Below, piece after piece: positions 17,722-27,528 of a DNA stretch of 64,000 bases (position 1 is its first letter; each line of letters starts with the position of its first letter). This stretch comes from an uncultured Flavobacteriaceae bacterium. GTDB taxonomy: Bacteria; Bacteroidota; Bacteroidia; Flavobacteriales; Flavobacteriaceae. Both the position numbers and the translations under genes were made by a program. The stretch lies in assembly GCA_947493535.1 (NCBI GenBank), contig CANLRK010000001.1, positions 372,001 to 436,000 of the forward strand, written 5' to 3'. The notes beneath the pieces are model-generated. The model saw only the letters and a list, made by a program, of their open reading frames with translations, made no database searches and was not told the DNA's origin.

Positions 17722-18828
17722 ATGTCTAAAGCGCAGGAAACCATCTTAGAAATTGATCTAAGAAAATTAAAACACAACTACGAGTTTATTAAAGGTAAAC
17801 TTACTGAAAACACCATGGTTATTGCTGTAGTAAAAGCCTTTGCTTACGGAAGTGACGCAGAAACTATTGCTACCTACCTGCAAGATTTAAATGTTGATTA
17901 TTTTGCCGTTGCTTATGCTAGTGAGGGAATACAATTACGAAAGGCTGGTATACACAAACCTATACTTGTTCTACACCCACAAGTAATTAACTTTAAAGCA
18001 TTAATAGATAATTGCTTAGAACCCAATTTATATAGCTTTAATGTACTAAATAAATTTATTGATGTTGCTCAAGCGCATAAACAAAAAAATTATCCAATCC
18101 ATTTAAAATTTAATACGGGTTTAAATAGGTTGGGGTTTACATATGCAGACGTAACTGAAATAACCAATATTACTAACACAACGAAAAGTATAAAGGTACA
18201 ATCAATTTTTTCACATTTAGGAGCAAGTGAAGATGACAACGAACGTGATTTTACATTACACCAAATTGAGTTATTTAATAAGATAAAAAAGAGTTTTAAA
18301 GAAAATTCTATTCATAAGCCTTTCTCACACCTTACGAACACTTCGGGCATATTAAATTACCCTGAAGCCCATTTTGATGCAGTGAGAACTGGTATAGGAT
18401 TATACGGTTTTGGAAACTCAGCAACATACAATACACAGCTTAAACCTATAGCTTCATTAAAATCTATTATTTCTCAAATTCACACTATCAAAAAAGGAGA
18501 AAGTGTAGGGTACAACCGAGGTTATATTGCGAATATTACAACAAAAACAGCCACTATACCAATTGGCCATGCCGATGGTATTGCCCGTTCCTATGGTAAA
18601 GGAAAAGGCTATGTAGTTATTAACAACCAAAAAGCACCAATTGTTGGAAACGTATGTATGGATATGATAATGGTTAATATAACCAATATAACCTGTAAAG
18701 AAGGAGATGAGGTTATTATATTTGATGGAAAACATACTGCTGCTCAATTTGCTGCCACAGGCAACTCAATATCTTACGAAATCATTACTGCAGTAGCTAA
18801 ACGAATAAAGCGTGTGTTTATACGTTAA
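17722..18828 (+). CDS. alr: Alanine racemase
   Basis: A 368-residue fold-type III PLP enzyme that makes D-alanine for peptidoglycan. The PLP lysine is K38 in VVKAFAYGSDAE (other families usually have KANAYGHG). The C-terminal catalytic tyrosine region VGYNRGYIA and the conserved CMDMIMVNIT are present. No murF fusion is seen, although some Bacteroidota carry one. It is cotranscribed with tdk. A cytoplasmic enzyme. Confidence 0.95.
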   Translation: MSKAQETILEIDLRKLKHNYEFIKGKLTENTMVIAVVKAFAYGSDAETIATYLQDLNVDYFAVAYASEGIQLRKAGIHKPILVLHPQVINFKALIDNCLEPNLYSFNVLNKFIDVAQAHKQKNYPIHLKFNTGLNRLGFTYADVTEITNITNTTKSIKVQSIFSHLGASEDDNERDFTLHQIELFNKIKKSFKENSIHKPFSHLTNTSGILNYPEAHFDAVRTGIGLYGFGNSATYNTQLKPIASLKSIISQIHTIKKGESVGYNRGYIANITTKTATIPIGHADGIARSYGKGKGYVVINNQKAPIVGNVCMDMIMVNITNITCKEGDEVIIFDGKHTAAQFAATGNSISYEIITAVAKRIKRVFIR

Positions 18829-18894
18829 TTTTTTTAGTTCTTAAAACTTTCTTTACATTAGCATTCAACTAACTTTAAATAAATTTAGAAAAAT

Positions 18895-19302
18895 ATGAGT
18901 ATGTTAAAAGAATTCAAAGATTTCGCAATGAAAGGAAATCTTGTAGATATTGCGGTAGGTTTTGTAATGGGTGCCGCTTTTAAAGAAGTGGTAACTTCGT
19001 TTACAGGAGGTATTATTTCTCCTTTAATTGGGTTAATTTTCAAAGCCGACTTTAAAGACTTAAAGTACGTAATTACTGAAGGCGTTGCTAATGCCGAAGG
19101 TGTTGTTTCTGGGGAAGTAGCCGTAATGTGGGGAGCATTTGTCACTCATGTAATTGACTTCATAATTGTTGCTTTTGTAATGTTTATGATTGTTAAAGCT
19201 GTAAACAGCATGAAAAAGAAAGAAGAAGAAGCTCCGGCTGAACCAGCAGGGCCAACTCAAGAAGAATTACTAAGTGAAATTAGAGATTTATTAAAAAAAT
19301 AA
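18895..19302 (+). CDS. mscL: Large-conductance mechanosensitive channel
   Basis: 135 residues with the N-terminal amphipathic helix and first membrane helix (FKDFAMKGNLVDIAVGFVMG), a periplasmic loop, a second membrane helix near residues 85-105, and a charged C-terminal bundle ending in TQEELLSEIRDLLKK. This is the normal MscL architecture; it opens on osmotic down-shock. It stands alone, followed by a strong hairpin terminator. Confidence 0.95.
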   Translation: MSMLKEFKDFAMKGNLVDIAVGFVMGAAFKEVVTSFTGGIISPLIGLIFKADFKDLKYVITEGVANAEGVVSGEVAVMWGAFVTHVIDFIIVAFVMFMIVKAVNSMKKKEEEAPAEPAGPTQEELLSEIRDLLKK

Positions 19303-19317
19303 TTTCTTCAATTAAAA

Positions 19318-19356
19318 AGAAAAAGCCATTCAATAGTATTGAATGGCTTTTTTTAT
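19318..19356 (+). terminator. Hairpin terminator after mscL
   Basis: Stem AAAGCCATTCAAT/ATTGAATGGCTTT around a 3-base loop, followed by a T-run. Confidence 0.9.
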
Positions 19357-19418
19357 TAAATCTATCATAAAAAGAATATATATTTCATGTAATTCATTAA
19401 CCATATTGCATTAATAGC

Positions 19419-19426
19419 TATTTTTG
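19419..19426 (+). promoter_or_regulatory. Bacteroidota -7 box (TATTTTTG) for asd
   Basis: TAnnTTTG box 27 bases upstream of the asd ATG. A TTG lies only 10 bases upstream, so the -33 element is doubtful. Confidence 0.45.
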
Positions 19427-19453
19427 TAGCAATTAATTTTAGCTCAAAAAACT

Positions 19454-20446
19454 ATGAAAGTAGCTGTTGTTGGCGTAACAGGAATGGTAGGAACCATTAT
19501 GCTTAAAGTATTGGAAGAACGTAATTTTCCTATAACAGAATTAATTCCTGTAGCTTCAGAAAAATCGGTTGGGAAAGAAATTATTTTTAATAATAACTCC
19601 TATACCGTTGTTAACTTAGCTACGGCGGTTGAAAAAAAACCTGCTATTGCTTTATTTTCTGCTGGAGGACAAACCTCTCTAGAGTGGGCTCCTAAATTTG
19701 CTGAAATGGGTACCACAGTAGTTGATAATTCTTCCGCATGGCGAATGGATTTGGATAAAAAACTTATCGTACCAGAAATAAACGCTACAACACTTACTGC
19801 TACCGATAAAATTATAGCCAACCCAAACTGTTCTACCATACAAATGGTTATGGCTTTAGCTCCTTTACATAACAAGTATAAAATTAAACGTATTGTCGTT
19901 TCCACATATCAATCTATTTCAGGAACAGGAATGAAAGCTATAAAGCAGCTTGAAAATGAGCTTAATGGTGTTGATGGCGAAATGGCCTATCCGCACCCTA
20001 TACACCAAAACGCACTGCCGCATTGCGATATTTTTGAAGAAAACGGCTATACAAAAGAAGAAATGAAATTGGTGCGTGAAACTCAAAAAATACTTAATGA
20101 TGCTTCTATAGCAGTTACCGCAACCGCAGTAAGAATTCCTACTGCTGGCGGGCATAGTGAAGCGGTTAATGTAGAATTTGAAAAAGACTTTAAATTAAAC
20201 GAGGTTTCCTCAATATTAAAAAACACCCCAGGAGTAACTGTACAAGATGATATTGTAAATAATGTATACCCAATGCCTATTAGTGCCAATGGCAAAGATG
20301 ATGTTTTTGTTGGTAGAATTCGCCGAGATGGTTCTCAGGCTAATACGTTAAATTTGTGGATTGTTAGTGATAATTTACGTAAAGGAGCAGCAACAAACAC
20401 TGTTCAAATAGCTGAATATCTCTTAAAAAACAAAATGCTTAATTAG
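19454..20446 (+). CDS. asd: Aspartate-semialdehyde dehydrogenase
   Basis: A 330-residue NADPH-dependent enzyme that reduces aspartyl phosphate, leading to lysine, diaminopimelate, threonine and methionine. The N-terminal motif VVGVTGMVGTIML binds NADP; SAGGQTSLEWAP, VVDNSSAWRM and the catalytic cysteine in IIANPNCSTIQM are all visible, with the histidine in RIPTAGGHSEAVN. Normal length. It has its own promoter-like box and is monocistronic. Confidence 0.95.
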   Translation: MKVAVVGVTGMVGTIMLKVLEERNFPITELIPVASEKSVGKEIIFNNNSYTVVNLATAVEKKPAIALFSAGGQTSLEWAPKFAEMGTTVVDNSSAWRMDLDKKLIVPEINATTLTATDKIIANPNCSTIQMVMALAPLHNKYKIKRIVVSTYQSISGTGMKAIKQLENELNGVDGEMAYPHPIHQNALPHCDIFEENGYTKEEMKLVRETQKILNDASIAVTATAVRIPTAGGHSEAVNVEFEKDFKLNEVSSILKNTPGVTVQDDIVNNVYPMPISANGKDDVFVGRIRRDGSQANTLNLWIVSDNLRKGAATNTVQIAEYLLKNKMLN

Positions 20447-20568
20447 TTCCGATAATCGATATTTTTAATCCGTTAATCTGATTTTGTTTTTTATTTTTAA
20501 ATTATTTTTTATCTTGAAAGTAACTTAAACTCTGTAATTCAATTAATTAACTTTTAATTATTTTATTT

Positions 20569-20925
20569 ATGGGGTCAAGATACACACTCATTATTCGGTT
20601 TTTATTAGGGATAAGCCTTATTTTATTAGGCGCAAATCAATTTGTGCATTTTTCTGAGTTTTTAACCTTTTCAGCAGAACTTTACGGTTTAAGTGCTTTA
20701 GATGTGTTTTACGGTATTCTTTTTGTGATATCGGGAGTTGCTTTATTGTTTAAAAAAGCGGTTCCATTAGCATTAATTATCTTAGCCTTTTTTGCCGTTC
20801 AAGTTTTTTCCTACATTTTACAAAACAACCCAAAAGATTTAATTAGTCCTATTGGAATAGTAGGATTGTTGATTTTCTTAAACTTGGTCAGTAATAAAAA
20901 TAGCTTTAAAAACTTAATTAACTAA
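20569..20925 (+). CDS. DoxX-like small membrane protein
   Basis: 118 residues forming four hydrophobic helices (about 8-25, 45-62, 68-86 and 94-110), with the short loop LGANQFVHFSEF that resembles DoxX/DUF-type membrane proteins of Bacteroidota. The function of such proteins is poorly defined. It stands between asd and the convergent antiporter gene and shares a bidirectional hairpin with the latter. Assignment rests on topology and weak motif similarity. Confidence 0.55.
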   Translation: MGSRYTLIIRFLLGISLILLGANQFVHFSEFLTFSAELYGLSALDVFYGILFVISGVALLFKKAVPLALIILAFFAVQVFSYILQNNPKDLISPIGIVGLLIFLNLVSNKNSFKNLIN

Positions 20926-20966
20926 AAAGAAAAAGCCTCTGAAAATCAAGGGGCTTTTTCTTTTTT
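20923..20966. terminator. Bidirectional hairpin between the DoxX-like gene and the antiporter
   Basis: AAAAAGCCTC and GGGGCTTTTT arms, with one G-T pair, between convergent genes. Confidence 0.82.
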
Positions 20967-20971
20967 ACATT

Positions 20972-22801
20972 TTAATTGTAATGAAGTTCTCTTCCTAAAT
21001 AAACTAATTTAAATCCTTTTTGAATTTTTTTACCATTACTAGAAGATGCTATTATTTCTAACTCTCCGTTAGTGTCTTTTATAAACAATGGTATTACATC
21101 TTTATCTGTGTTTGTTATCGCAATAAGCTCAGAATAATGAGCTTTATCTTTTATAACTATTTCATGTATTTCAGGTATTTTGTTTACTAAACTACTCAAT
21201 GAGTTGTAATCATCTGTATAAGAAAACAAGCATTCATTTGGGTTGTTAAGCTCATCATCGCTCATTTCTTCTATAGATACCAATCTAAATGTTCCGTTTT
21301 CACCAAATTGAGAAGAAAACTTATTAATTGCATATTGGTTAATTGCGGTACTACCTGTTAAGGCCATTAAATACCCTACATCACTCAGCTCAATATTATT
21401 AGTTAATTCATCAGAATAGATATCTGCTTTTATAGCCTCTAAGCCCAATTTTTGTGCATTTTCTACATGGCTAAAGTTATTATCAATTAGTACAACATGA
21501 CGATTATTATCGGATAGATATTTACCTATTAATTGTGAAACTTCGGAAGCACCAACAATTAATATTCCGTTAGATTTTGTTAACATGACACCTATTGCCT
21601 TGGCAAAATAACGTGCTGTAGTAGCATTTAGTAATACGGTTCCTAATACAATTACAAAAACCAATGGTGTTATATACTCTGCGCCTACAACACCGTTTTT
21701 AGCTAATTTCAATCCAAATAACGAAGCAATCCCTGCGGCAACAATACCTCTTGGCCCAACCCAACTGATAAATAATTTTTCATTTAATTGCAACCCTGAG
21801 TTTATTGAGCTTAAAAAGACCCCCATAGGGCGAACTATAAAGACCACTACTGCAAATAAAATAGCCGTTTTCCAATTGCATATTAGCCATAAATCGCTCA
21901 TGTTTATGTTAGCAGAAAGCAATATGAATAATATAGAAATTAACAAAACACTAAGTGATTCTTTAAAATATAGTAGTTCTTTTAAATATGCCGAATTAGA
22001 GTTTCCTAACACCATTCCCATAACAACAACAGCTAATAAACCAGACTCATGTGCAAAACTATCTGACAATACAAACACCCCTAGTACCGCTGCTAAAGAA
22101 ACCACGTTAAGTAGGTAATGCGGAATAAAGTTTTTATTAATAGAAAAGTTTAATGCATGGGCAAAAGTAAACCCGAAAGTAAATCCGAAAAATATAATTT
22201 TTCCAAACTCAATAAATGCTGTTTTTGTAAATTCACCCCCTCCTTCTACACTAATAAATTCAAAAACTAAAACGGCAACTAAAGCTCCAATAGGATCAAT
22301 TAAAATTCCTTCCCACTTTAATATTGCTGAAATATCTTTTTTTAATGGTATGTTTCGTAAAATAGGGGTTATTACTGTGGGTCCGGTTACGATAATTAAT
22401 CCTGAAAATAAAAACGAAATCTCCCAGGTCAAGTTAAAAATATAGTGTACTGCTACAGCAGCAACAATAAAAGTAACCAATGATCCCAAGGTAATTAGCT
22501 TAGTAATTACCGAACCTACATTTTTTATTTCGCTAATTTTAAGTGTTAGCCCTCCTTCAAAAAGAATAATACTAATCGCTAAAGAAACAAAATAAAACAA
22601 GCTTTCGCCAGGAAATAAACCTTCTTCGCCATTCCATATAGGTTCTATCCATTTAGTTCCATCGTCTGATAAAAACTCGGCAGCTATAGGTCCAACTAAT
22701 AATCCTATTAATATTAATGGCAAAATTGCTGGTAATTTAAATTTCCAGGCAACCCATTGTGCTAATATTCCTAGTATAATAATTCCTGCTAATGCTAACA
22801 T
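20972..22801 (-). CDS. CPA1-type Na+(K+)/H+ antiporter with a TrkA-N domain
   Basis: A 609-residue protein with about 12 N-terminal membrane helices (residues 1-390) of the monovalent cation:proton antiporter-1 family, including FEGGLTLKIS and VTGPTVITPILR near the ion path and the WVGPRGIVAAGIASL helix. A cytoplasmic TrkA-N domain follows at about 410-530 with the NAD motif GILIVGASEVSQLIGKYL. This arrangement is common in Bacteroidota and suggests nucleotide-sensing ion/pH control at the inner membrane. The transported ion is not deducible. The gene stands alone and converges on the DoxX-like gene. Confidence 0.88.
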   Translation of the reverse strand: MLALAGIIILGILAQWVAWKFKLPAILPLILIGLLVGPIAAEFLSDDGTKWIEPIWNGEEGLFPGESLFYFVSLAISIILFEGGLTLKISEIKNVGSVITKLITLGSLVTFIVAAVAVHYIFNLTWEISFLFSGLIIVTGPTVITPILRNIPLKKDISAILKWEGILIDPIGALVAVLVFEFISVEGGGEFTKTAFIEFGKIIFFGFTFGFTFAHALNFSINKNFIPHYLLNVVSLAAVLGVFVLSDSFAHESGLLAVVVMGMVLGNSNSAYLKELLYFKESLSVLLISILFILLSANINMSDLWLICNWKTAILFAVVVFIVRPMGVFLSSINSGLQLNEKLFISWVGPRGIVAAGIASLFGLKLAKNGVVGAEYITPLVFVIVLGTVLLNATTARYFAKAIGVMLTKSNGILIVGASEVSQLIGKYLSDNNRHVVLIDNNFSHVENAQKLGLEAIKADIYSDELTNNIELSDVGYLMALTGSTAINQYAINKFSSQFGENGTFRLVSIEEMSDDELNNPNECLFSYTDDYNSLSSLVNKIPEIHEIVIKDKAHYSELIAITNTDKDVIPLFIKDTNGELEIIASSSNGKKIQKGFKLVYLGRELHYN

Positions 22802-23038
22802 GGATTTTTTTTAAAGAGGTAAAGTTAAAAATATGTTTTAAACCTGCACCTAAATATATTTATAAAACACCTAACTCCCCATAGTTTATCTTGAAAACAA
22901 GATCTGTTTTCTTTTTATAAAATCATAAAACCTTCTTAACGTAGCGTTAAAATTGCTGGTATTTTAGTAATTTGCACATTGTGTGAGGTCTTTTCGGAAT
23001 ATTTACTGAGTAACACACATTCTAAAACATATAATTGC

Positions 23039-23902
23039 ATGAAACTATACCCTATTGAAGCTGGTAATTTTAAATTAGATGGCGGTGCTATGTTTGGGGT
23101 TGTTCCCAAAACAATATGGCAAAAAACTAATCCTGCTGATCATAATAATTTAATCGATATTGCTGCACGATGTTTACTAATAGAAAACGGTAATCGCCTA
23201 ACGCTTATTGATACAGGAATGGGAGAGAAGCAATCAGAAAAATTCTTTGGGTATTATCACAAGTGGGGTAATCATTCTATAGATAAATCATTAGAAAAAT
23301 ATGGTTTTCATCGTAATGATATTACTGATGTGTTTATGACGCATTTACATTTTGATCATTGTGGAGGAAGCATTGAATGGAACACTGAACACACTGGTTA
23401 CCAACCTGCTTTTAAAAATGCTAAGTTTTGGACCAATGAACGTCATTGGAAATGGGCAACCCAACCAAATGCCAGAGAAAAAGCCTCTTTTTTAAAAGAA
23501 AATTTACTCCCCATGCAAGAATCTGGGCAATTAAATTTTATGAAAAGCCCAGAAAAAAGTGGCTATATTGAAAAATCAGAATTAGATTTTGGCGTACTTT
23601 TTATTGATGGTCACACTGAAAAACAAATGATTCCTCATATAAATTATAAGGGTAAAACAATATGTTTTATGGCCGATTTAATGCCTACTCTAGGACATTT
23701 AAAAGTGCCTTATGTTACCGGATATGATACTAGACCTTTATTAAGCCTCGATGAAAAATCGAAGTTTTTACAACTTGCAGCAAACAAAAATTTTTACTTG
23801 TTTTTAGAGCACGATGCACATAACGAGATTGTTACCGTGCAACATTCTGAAAAAGGAATTGTGTTAAAAGAACGCTTTACATGTAACGAAATATTCAATT
23901 AA
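23039..23902 (+). CDS. MBL-fold metallo-hydrolase
   Basis: 287 residues from the ATG at 23039; an in-frame TTG 60 bases upstream would add residues without homology to the family. The metallo-beta-lactamase motif HLHFDHCGG (H102-x-H104-x-D106-H107) is complete, with further ligands in FIDGHTEKQM and FLEHDAHNE. The sequence resembles the N-acyl-homoserine lactonase-like/AttM subgroup of hydrolases, but the substrate is unknown. No signal peptide, so probably cytoplasmic. It lies 37 bases upstream of the S8 protease. Confidence 0.85.
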   Translation: MKLYPIEAGNFKLDGGAMFGVVPKTIWQKTNPADHNNLIDIAARCLLIENGNRLTLIDTGMGEKQSEKFFGYYHKWGNHSIDKSLEKYGFHRNDITDVFMTHLHFDHCGGSIEWNTEHTGYQPAFKNAKFWTNERHWKWATQPNAREKASFLKENLLPMQESGQLNFMKSPEKSGYIEKSELDFGVLFIDGHTEKQMIPHINYKGKTICFMADLMPTLGHLKVPYVTGYDTRPLLSLDEKSKFLQLAANKNFYLFLEHDAHNEIVTVQHSEKGIVLKERFTCNEIFN

Positions 23903-23939
23903 ACTACATATAACTAAATTTTTATTAAAAAACGGATTT

Positions 23940-25553
23940 ATGAAACTGATTAAACCATTATTCTTATCGGCTACAACAGCAATGATTCTTGCTAGTTGTG
24001 GTGGTTCATCAAATATTGTATCTACACCTATTACAAATATTGATAATACACCATTAAAAGTAAGCAAATTAACAGATGAAGAGTTAAACAACTGGAGTCA
24101 TTTAGACTTAGTAAAAGACACTATTCCTGGGATGAGTGTTGATAAAGCTTACGAATTTTTAAAAGGGAAAAAAGGAAAAACTGTTGTTGTTGGAGTTATC
24201 GACTCTGGTATTGATACAGAACACGAAGATTTAAAAAACGTGTTATGGACCAACAAAAAAGAAGTACCTAACAATGGTATAGACGACGATAAAAATGGTT
24301 TTATTGATGATATTCATGGGTGGAATTTCTTAGGAGATATTGCTGATGAAAACCTAGAGTTTGTACGTATTTTAAGAGATAAATCTTTAGCTGATGCCGC
24401 TACAGTAGCAAAAGCTCAAAAAGAATTTGATGCAGAGTACCAACAAACTATGGCTAATAAAACACGTTATGAGCAAATTTACCAAACATTGGTAGATGCT
24501 GATGCCGCTGTAGCTAAGCACTTAGGTAAAGAAGTTTATTCTAAAGAAGATGTTAATGCTATAACTACTGAAGATGAAGCTTTACTACAAAGTGTTGGTG
24601 TTATTAAACAAATGATGGGATATGGAAGCTCTATTGCTGACGTAAAAGAGCAAATTAAAGGAGGTATTGATCATTTTGCTGGAAGCTTAAACAGCCATTT
24701 AAACATGACTAAAGATTTTAGAGGTGTTTTAGGTGATAATCCTAACGATATTTCTGATAATGTTTATGGGAACAATGTAATGTGGGGACCAGATAAAGAC
24801 GAGGCCTTACACGGTACACACGTTGCAGGTATTATTGCTGCAGAACGTAACAATGGTAAAGGTATGAATGGAATTGCTCATAATGTTGAAATCATGAATG
24901 TTAGAGCAGTACCTAATGGTGATGAGTACGATAAAGATATTGCATTAGCTTTCCGTTATGCTGTTGATAATGGTGCCAAAGTAATTAATACTAGTTTTGG
25001 TAAATCGTATGCTACACACTCAAAATGGGTGTATGATGCTATTAAATATGCCGCTGATCATGATGTATTAATTGTTAATGCTGCGGGTAACGACGGTACT
25101 GATTTGGACACTAAAAACATCTACCCTAATGATCAGTTTGATAACGGTGCAGAAATTTCCAACAACTTCTTAACGGTAGGAGCTTTAAACTACAAGTACG
25201 GATCACAATTAGTGGCTAATTTTTCTAACTACGGTAAAATTAATGTTGATGTTTTTGCTCCTGGAGTAAAAATATATGCTACCGTACCTCACAATAAGTA
25301 CAAGCACTTACAAGGTACATCAATGGCTTCGCCTAACGTAGCTGGTGTAGCTGCCTTAATACGTTCTTACTATCCAAAATTAAAAGCTGCCCAAGTAAAG
25401 CAAATTTTAATGTCTTCAGGATTACCTATCAAAACAAAAGTAATTATGAGTGGAGATAGCGATAATAAAAAGACTTTAGGTGAAGTTTGTACAAGCGGAA
25501 AAATTGTTAATGCATACAACGCATTAATTATGGCCGATATGATGTCTAAATAA
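23940..25553 (+). CDS. S8 (subtilisin-like) serine protease, lipoprotein
   Basis: 537 residues beginning with a lipoprotein signal (lipobox LASC, Cys20), so it is probably anchored in an envelope membrane. The catalytic triad is complete: D88 in GVIDSGIDTEHEDL, H291 in HGTHVAGIIA and S461 in GTSMASPNVAG, with the oxyanion Asn in AAGNDG. A calcium-loop-like NNGIDDDKNGFIDD follows the Asp region. About 200 residues separate Asp and His, far more than in subtilisin, mostly helical. It has no type IX sorting domain, as fits a lipoprotein. A hairpin terminator follows. Confidence 0.93.
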   Translation: MKLIKPLFLSATTAMILASCGGSSNIVSTPITNIDNTPLKVSKLTDEELNNWSHLDLVKDTIPGMSVDKAYEFLKGKKGKTVVVGVIDSGIDTEHEDLKNVLWTNKKEVPNNGIDDDKNGFIDDIHGWNFLGDIADENLEFVRILRDKSLADAATVAKAQKEFDAEYQQTMANKTRYEQIYQTLVDADAAVAKHLGKEVYSKEDVNAITTEDEALLQSVGVIKQMMGYGSSIADVKEQIKGGIDHFAGSLNSHLNMTKDFRGVLGDNPNDISDNVYGNNVMWGPDKDEALHGTHVAGIIAAERNNGKGMNGIAHNVEIMNVRAVPNGDEYDKDIALAFRYAVDNGAKVINTSFGKSYATHSKWVYDAIKYAADHDVLIVNAAGNDGTDLDTKNIYPNDQFDNGAEISNNFLTVGALNYKYGSQLVANFSNYGKINVDVFAPGVKIYATVPHNKYKHLQGTSMASPNVAGVAALIRSYYPKLKAAQVKQILMSSGLPIKTKVIMSGDSDNKKTLGEVCTSGKIVNAYNALIMADMMSK

Positions 25554-25577
25554 GAACTCACATCTTAATATTATATT

Positions 25578-25608
25578 AAACCTCAGCAGTAATTGCTGAG
25601 GTTTTTTT
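25578..25608 (+). terminator. Hairpin terminator between the S8 and M1 peptidase genes
   Basis: AACCTCAGCA-GTAAT-TGCTGAGGTT followed by a run of seven T. Confidence 0.9.
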
Positions 25609-25634
25609 ATTTTAGAGCTTTAATTTATATTCTA

Positions 25635-27527
25635 ATGAAAAAAACATTCCTTTTAGGACTTACAGCATTAACAGTACTTTCGTGTAAAACTACCGAAAAC
25701 ACTATACAGCCAAGCGTTCAAACAGTTACAAACTCAACATCTATTACTTCTAAAGACACTTATTGGCAACAACATGTTGACTATAAAATGACTATTGATA
25801 TGGATGTTACTAACTATCAATACAAAGGAAAACAAGAGCTGGTGTATACCAACAATTCTCCTGATGAATTAAAAAAAGTGTACTATCATTTATACTTTAA
25901 TGCTTTTCAGCCAGGTAGTGAAATGGATGCACGCTTAGCCACCGTTCCTGATCCTGATGGCCGTATGACCACCAATATAGGTACTAAAGACAACCCAAAA
26001 ATTGTAAGTAGAATTGCAGGATTAAAACCTGATGAAATAGGGTTTATTAAGGTAAATTCATTAATGCAAAATGGTGTTGCTGTTGCCCATAAAACAGTAG
26101 GAACTATTCTAGAAGTTACCTTAAATGAAAGCATTAAACCAGGCCAAAAAGTAACCTTTACAATGGATTTCTTAGGGCAGGTTCCGTTACAAATTCGTCG
26201 TTCAGGAAGAAATAATGCAGAAGGAGTTGCATTATCTATGACGCAATGGTACCCAAAATTAGCCGAGTATGATTTTGAAGGATGGCATGCAGATGCCTAT
26301 ATAGCACGTGAATTTCACGGAGTATGGGGTAATTTTGATGTTAAACTAACTATTGATAAAAACTATACCGTAGGTGGTTCAGGATATTTACAAAACCCTA
26401 ATCAGATTGGACACGGTTATGAAGATGCAGGTGTAACTGTTCCTAAACCTACAGGAAATAAGTTAACATGGCATTTTGTAGCACCTAATGTTCACGACTT
26501 TACATGGGCTGCAGATCCTAATTATATTCACGATAAAATAAAAGGAGAACATGGTGTTGATTTACATTTCTTGTATAAAAATGATGAAAGCATCAAAGAG
26601 AACTGGAAAAAATTACAACCACGTACTGTTGAATTATTAGCCTTTTTTAATAAAAACATTGGGCCATACCCTTGGAAACAATACTCAGTTATTCAAGGTG
26701 GAGATGGTGGTATGGAATATGCAATGTGTACTTTAATTACAGGGAAAAGAAGCTATGGTAGTCTTGTTGGTGTTACTGCTCATGAAATGGCACATGCATG
26801 GTTTCAGCATTTATTTGCCACGAATGAAGCAAAACACGAATGGATGGATGAAGGGATGACTTCTTATATTTCTGCCTTAGCTGAAGCTAAAGAAAAAGAA
26901 AATCCATTTGCTGGAGCCTACCGAAATTATTATTATTTAGTTGCTAGTGGTAAAGAAGAACCTCAAAGCACCTATGCAGATCGTTACCATTCTAATACCG
27001 CCTATGGAATTTCGGCGTATAGTAAAGGAGAAATATTTTTAGCGCAATTGGGTTATATTATTGGTCAAGATAAACTTGCTGAAACATTACACCAATACTA
27101 TAATCAATGGAAATTTAAACACCCTACACCTAACGATTTTAAACGCGTTGCCGAAAAAGTATCTGGTTTTGAGTTGGATTGGTACTTAAATGAATGGACA
27201 CAAACCACTAAAACTATTGATTACGCTATAAAGTCTGTTGAAGGAACTTCAGTAACTCTGGAAAGAGTAGGAGAGTTAGCAATGCCACTAGATCTTATTG
27301 TAGAATATAATGATGGGAGTAAAGAGTATGTATATATTCCATTACAAATGGCTCGTGCAGAAAAATCTACTGCTTACCCTAACTTAAAAAGAGTAGTTAA
27401 AAAAGATTGGGCTTGGGCACATCCAACCTATACCTTTGAAGCGTCAAAAACTATTAAAAAAATTACCATAGACCCCTCTGATTTAATGGCTGATGTAGAT
27501 AAAACAAATAATACATTTACTAAATAA
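25635..27527 (+). CDS. M1-family metallopeptidase (aminopeptidase N-like), lipoprotein
   Basis: 630 residues from the ATG at 25635, chosen because it gives a clean lipoprotein signal (MKKTFLLGLTALTVLSC). An earlier in-frame start would bury it. The zinc site HEMAH (H383, H387) with E406 in HEWMDEG is the M1 signature, and the exopeptidase motif appears as GGDGGMEYA (usually GGMEN or GAMEN), so peptide-end specificity may differ. Likely an envelope peptidase in nutrient uptake. It follows the S8 lipoprotein protease and has the 218-residue hypothetical gene 1 base downstream. Confidence 0.92.
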   Translation: MKKTFLLGLTALTVLSCKTTENTIQPSVQTVTNSTSITSKDTYWQQHVDYKMTIDMDVTNYQYKGKQELVYTNNSPDELKKVYYHLYFNAFQPGSEMDARLATVPDPDGRMTTNIGTKDNPKIVSRIAGLKPDEIGFIKVNSLMQNGVAVAHKTVGTILEVTLNESIKPGQKVTFTMDFLGQVPLQIRRSGRNNAEGVALSMTQWYPKLAEYDFEGWHADAYIAREFHGVWGNFDVKLTIDKNYTVGGSGYLQNPNQIGHGYEDAGVTVPKPTGNKLTWHFVAPNVHDFTWAADPNYIHDKIKGEHGVDLHFLYKNDESIKENWKKLQPRTVELLAFFNKNIGPYPWKQYSVIQGGDGGMEYAMCTLITGKRSYGSLVGVTAHEMAHAWFQHLFATNEAKHEWMDEGMTSYISALAEAKEKENPFAGAYRNYYYLVASGKEEPQSTYADRYHSNTAYGISAYSKGEIFLAQLGYIIGQDKLAETLHQYYNQWKFKHPTPNDFKRVAEKVSGFELDWYLNEWTQTTKTIDYAIKSVEGTSVTLERVGELAMPLDLIVEYNDGSKEYVYIPLQMARAEKSTAYPNLKRVVKKDWAWAHPTYTFEASKTIKKITIDPSDLMADVDKTNNTFTK

Positions 27528-27528
27528 C

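Noticed and set aside
22945-22985. TAnnTTTG promoter for the MBL-fold gene
   Set aside because: The closest match (GTAATTTGC) has only one base between TA and TTTG, so it does not fit.
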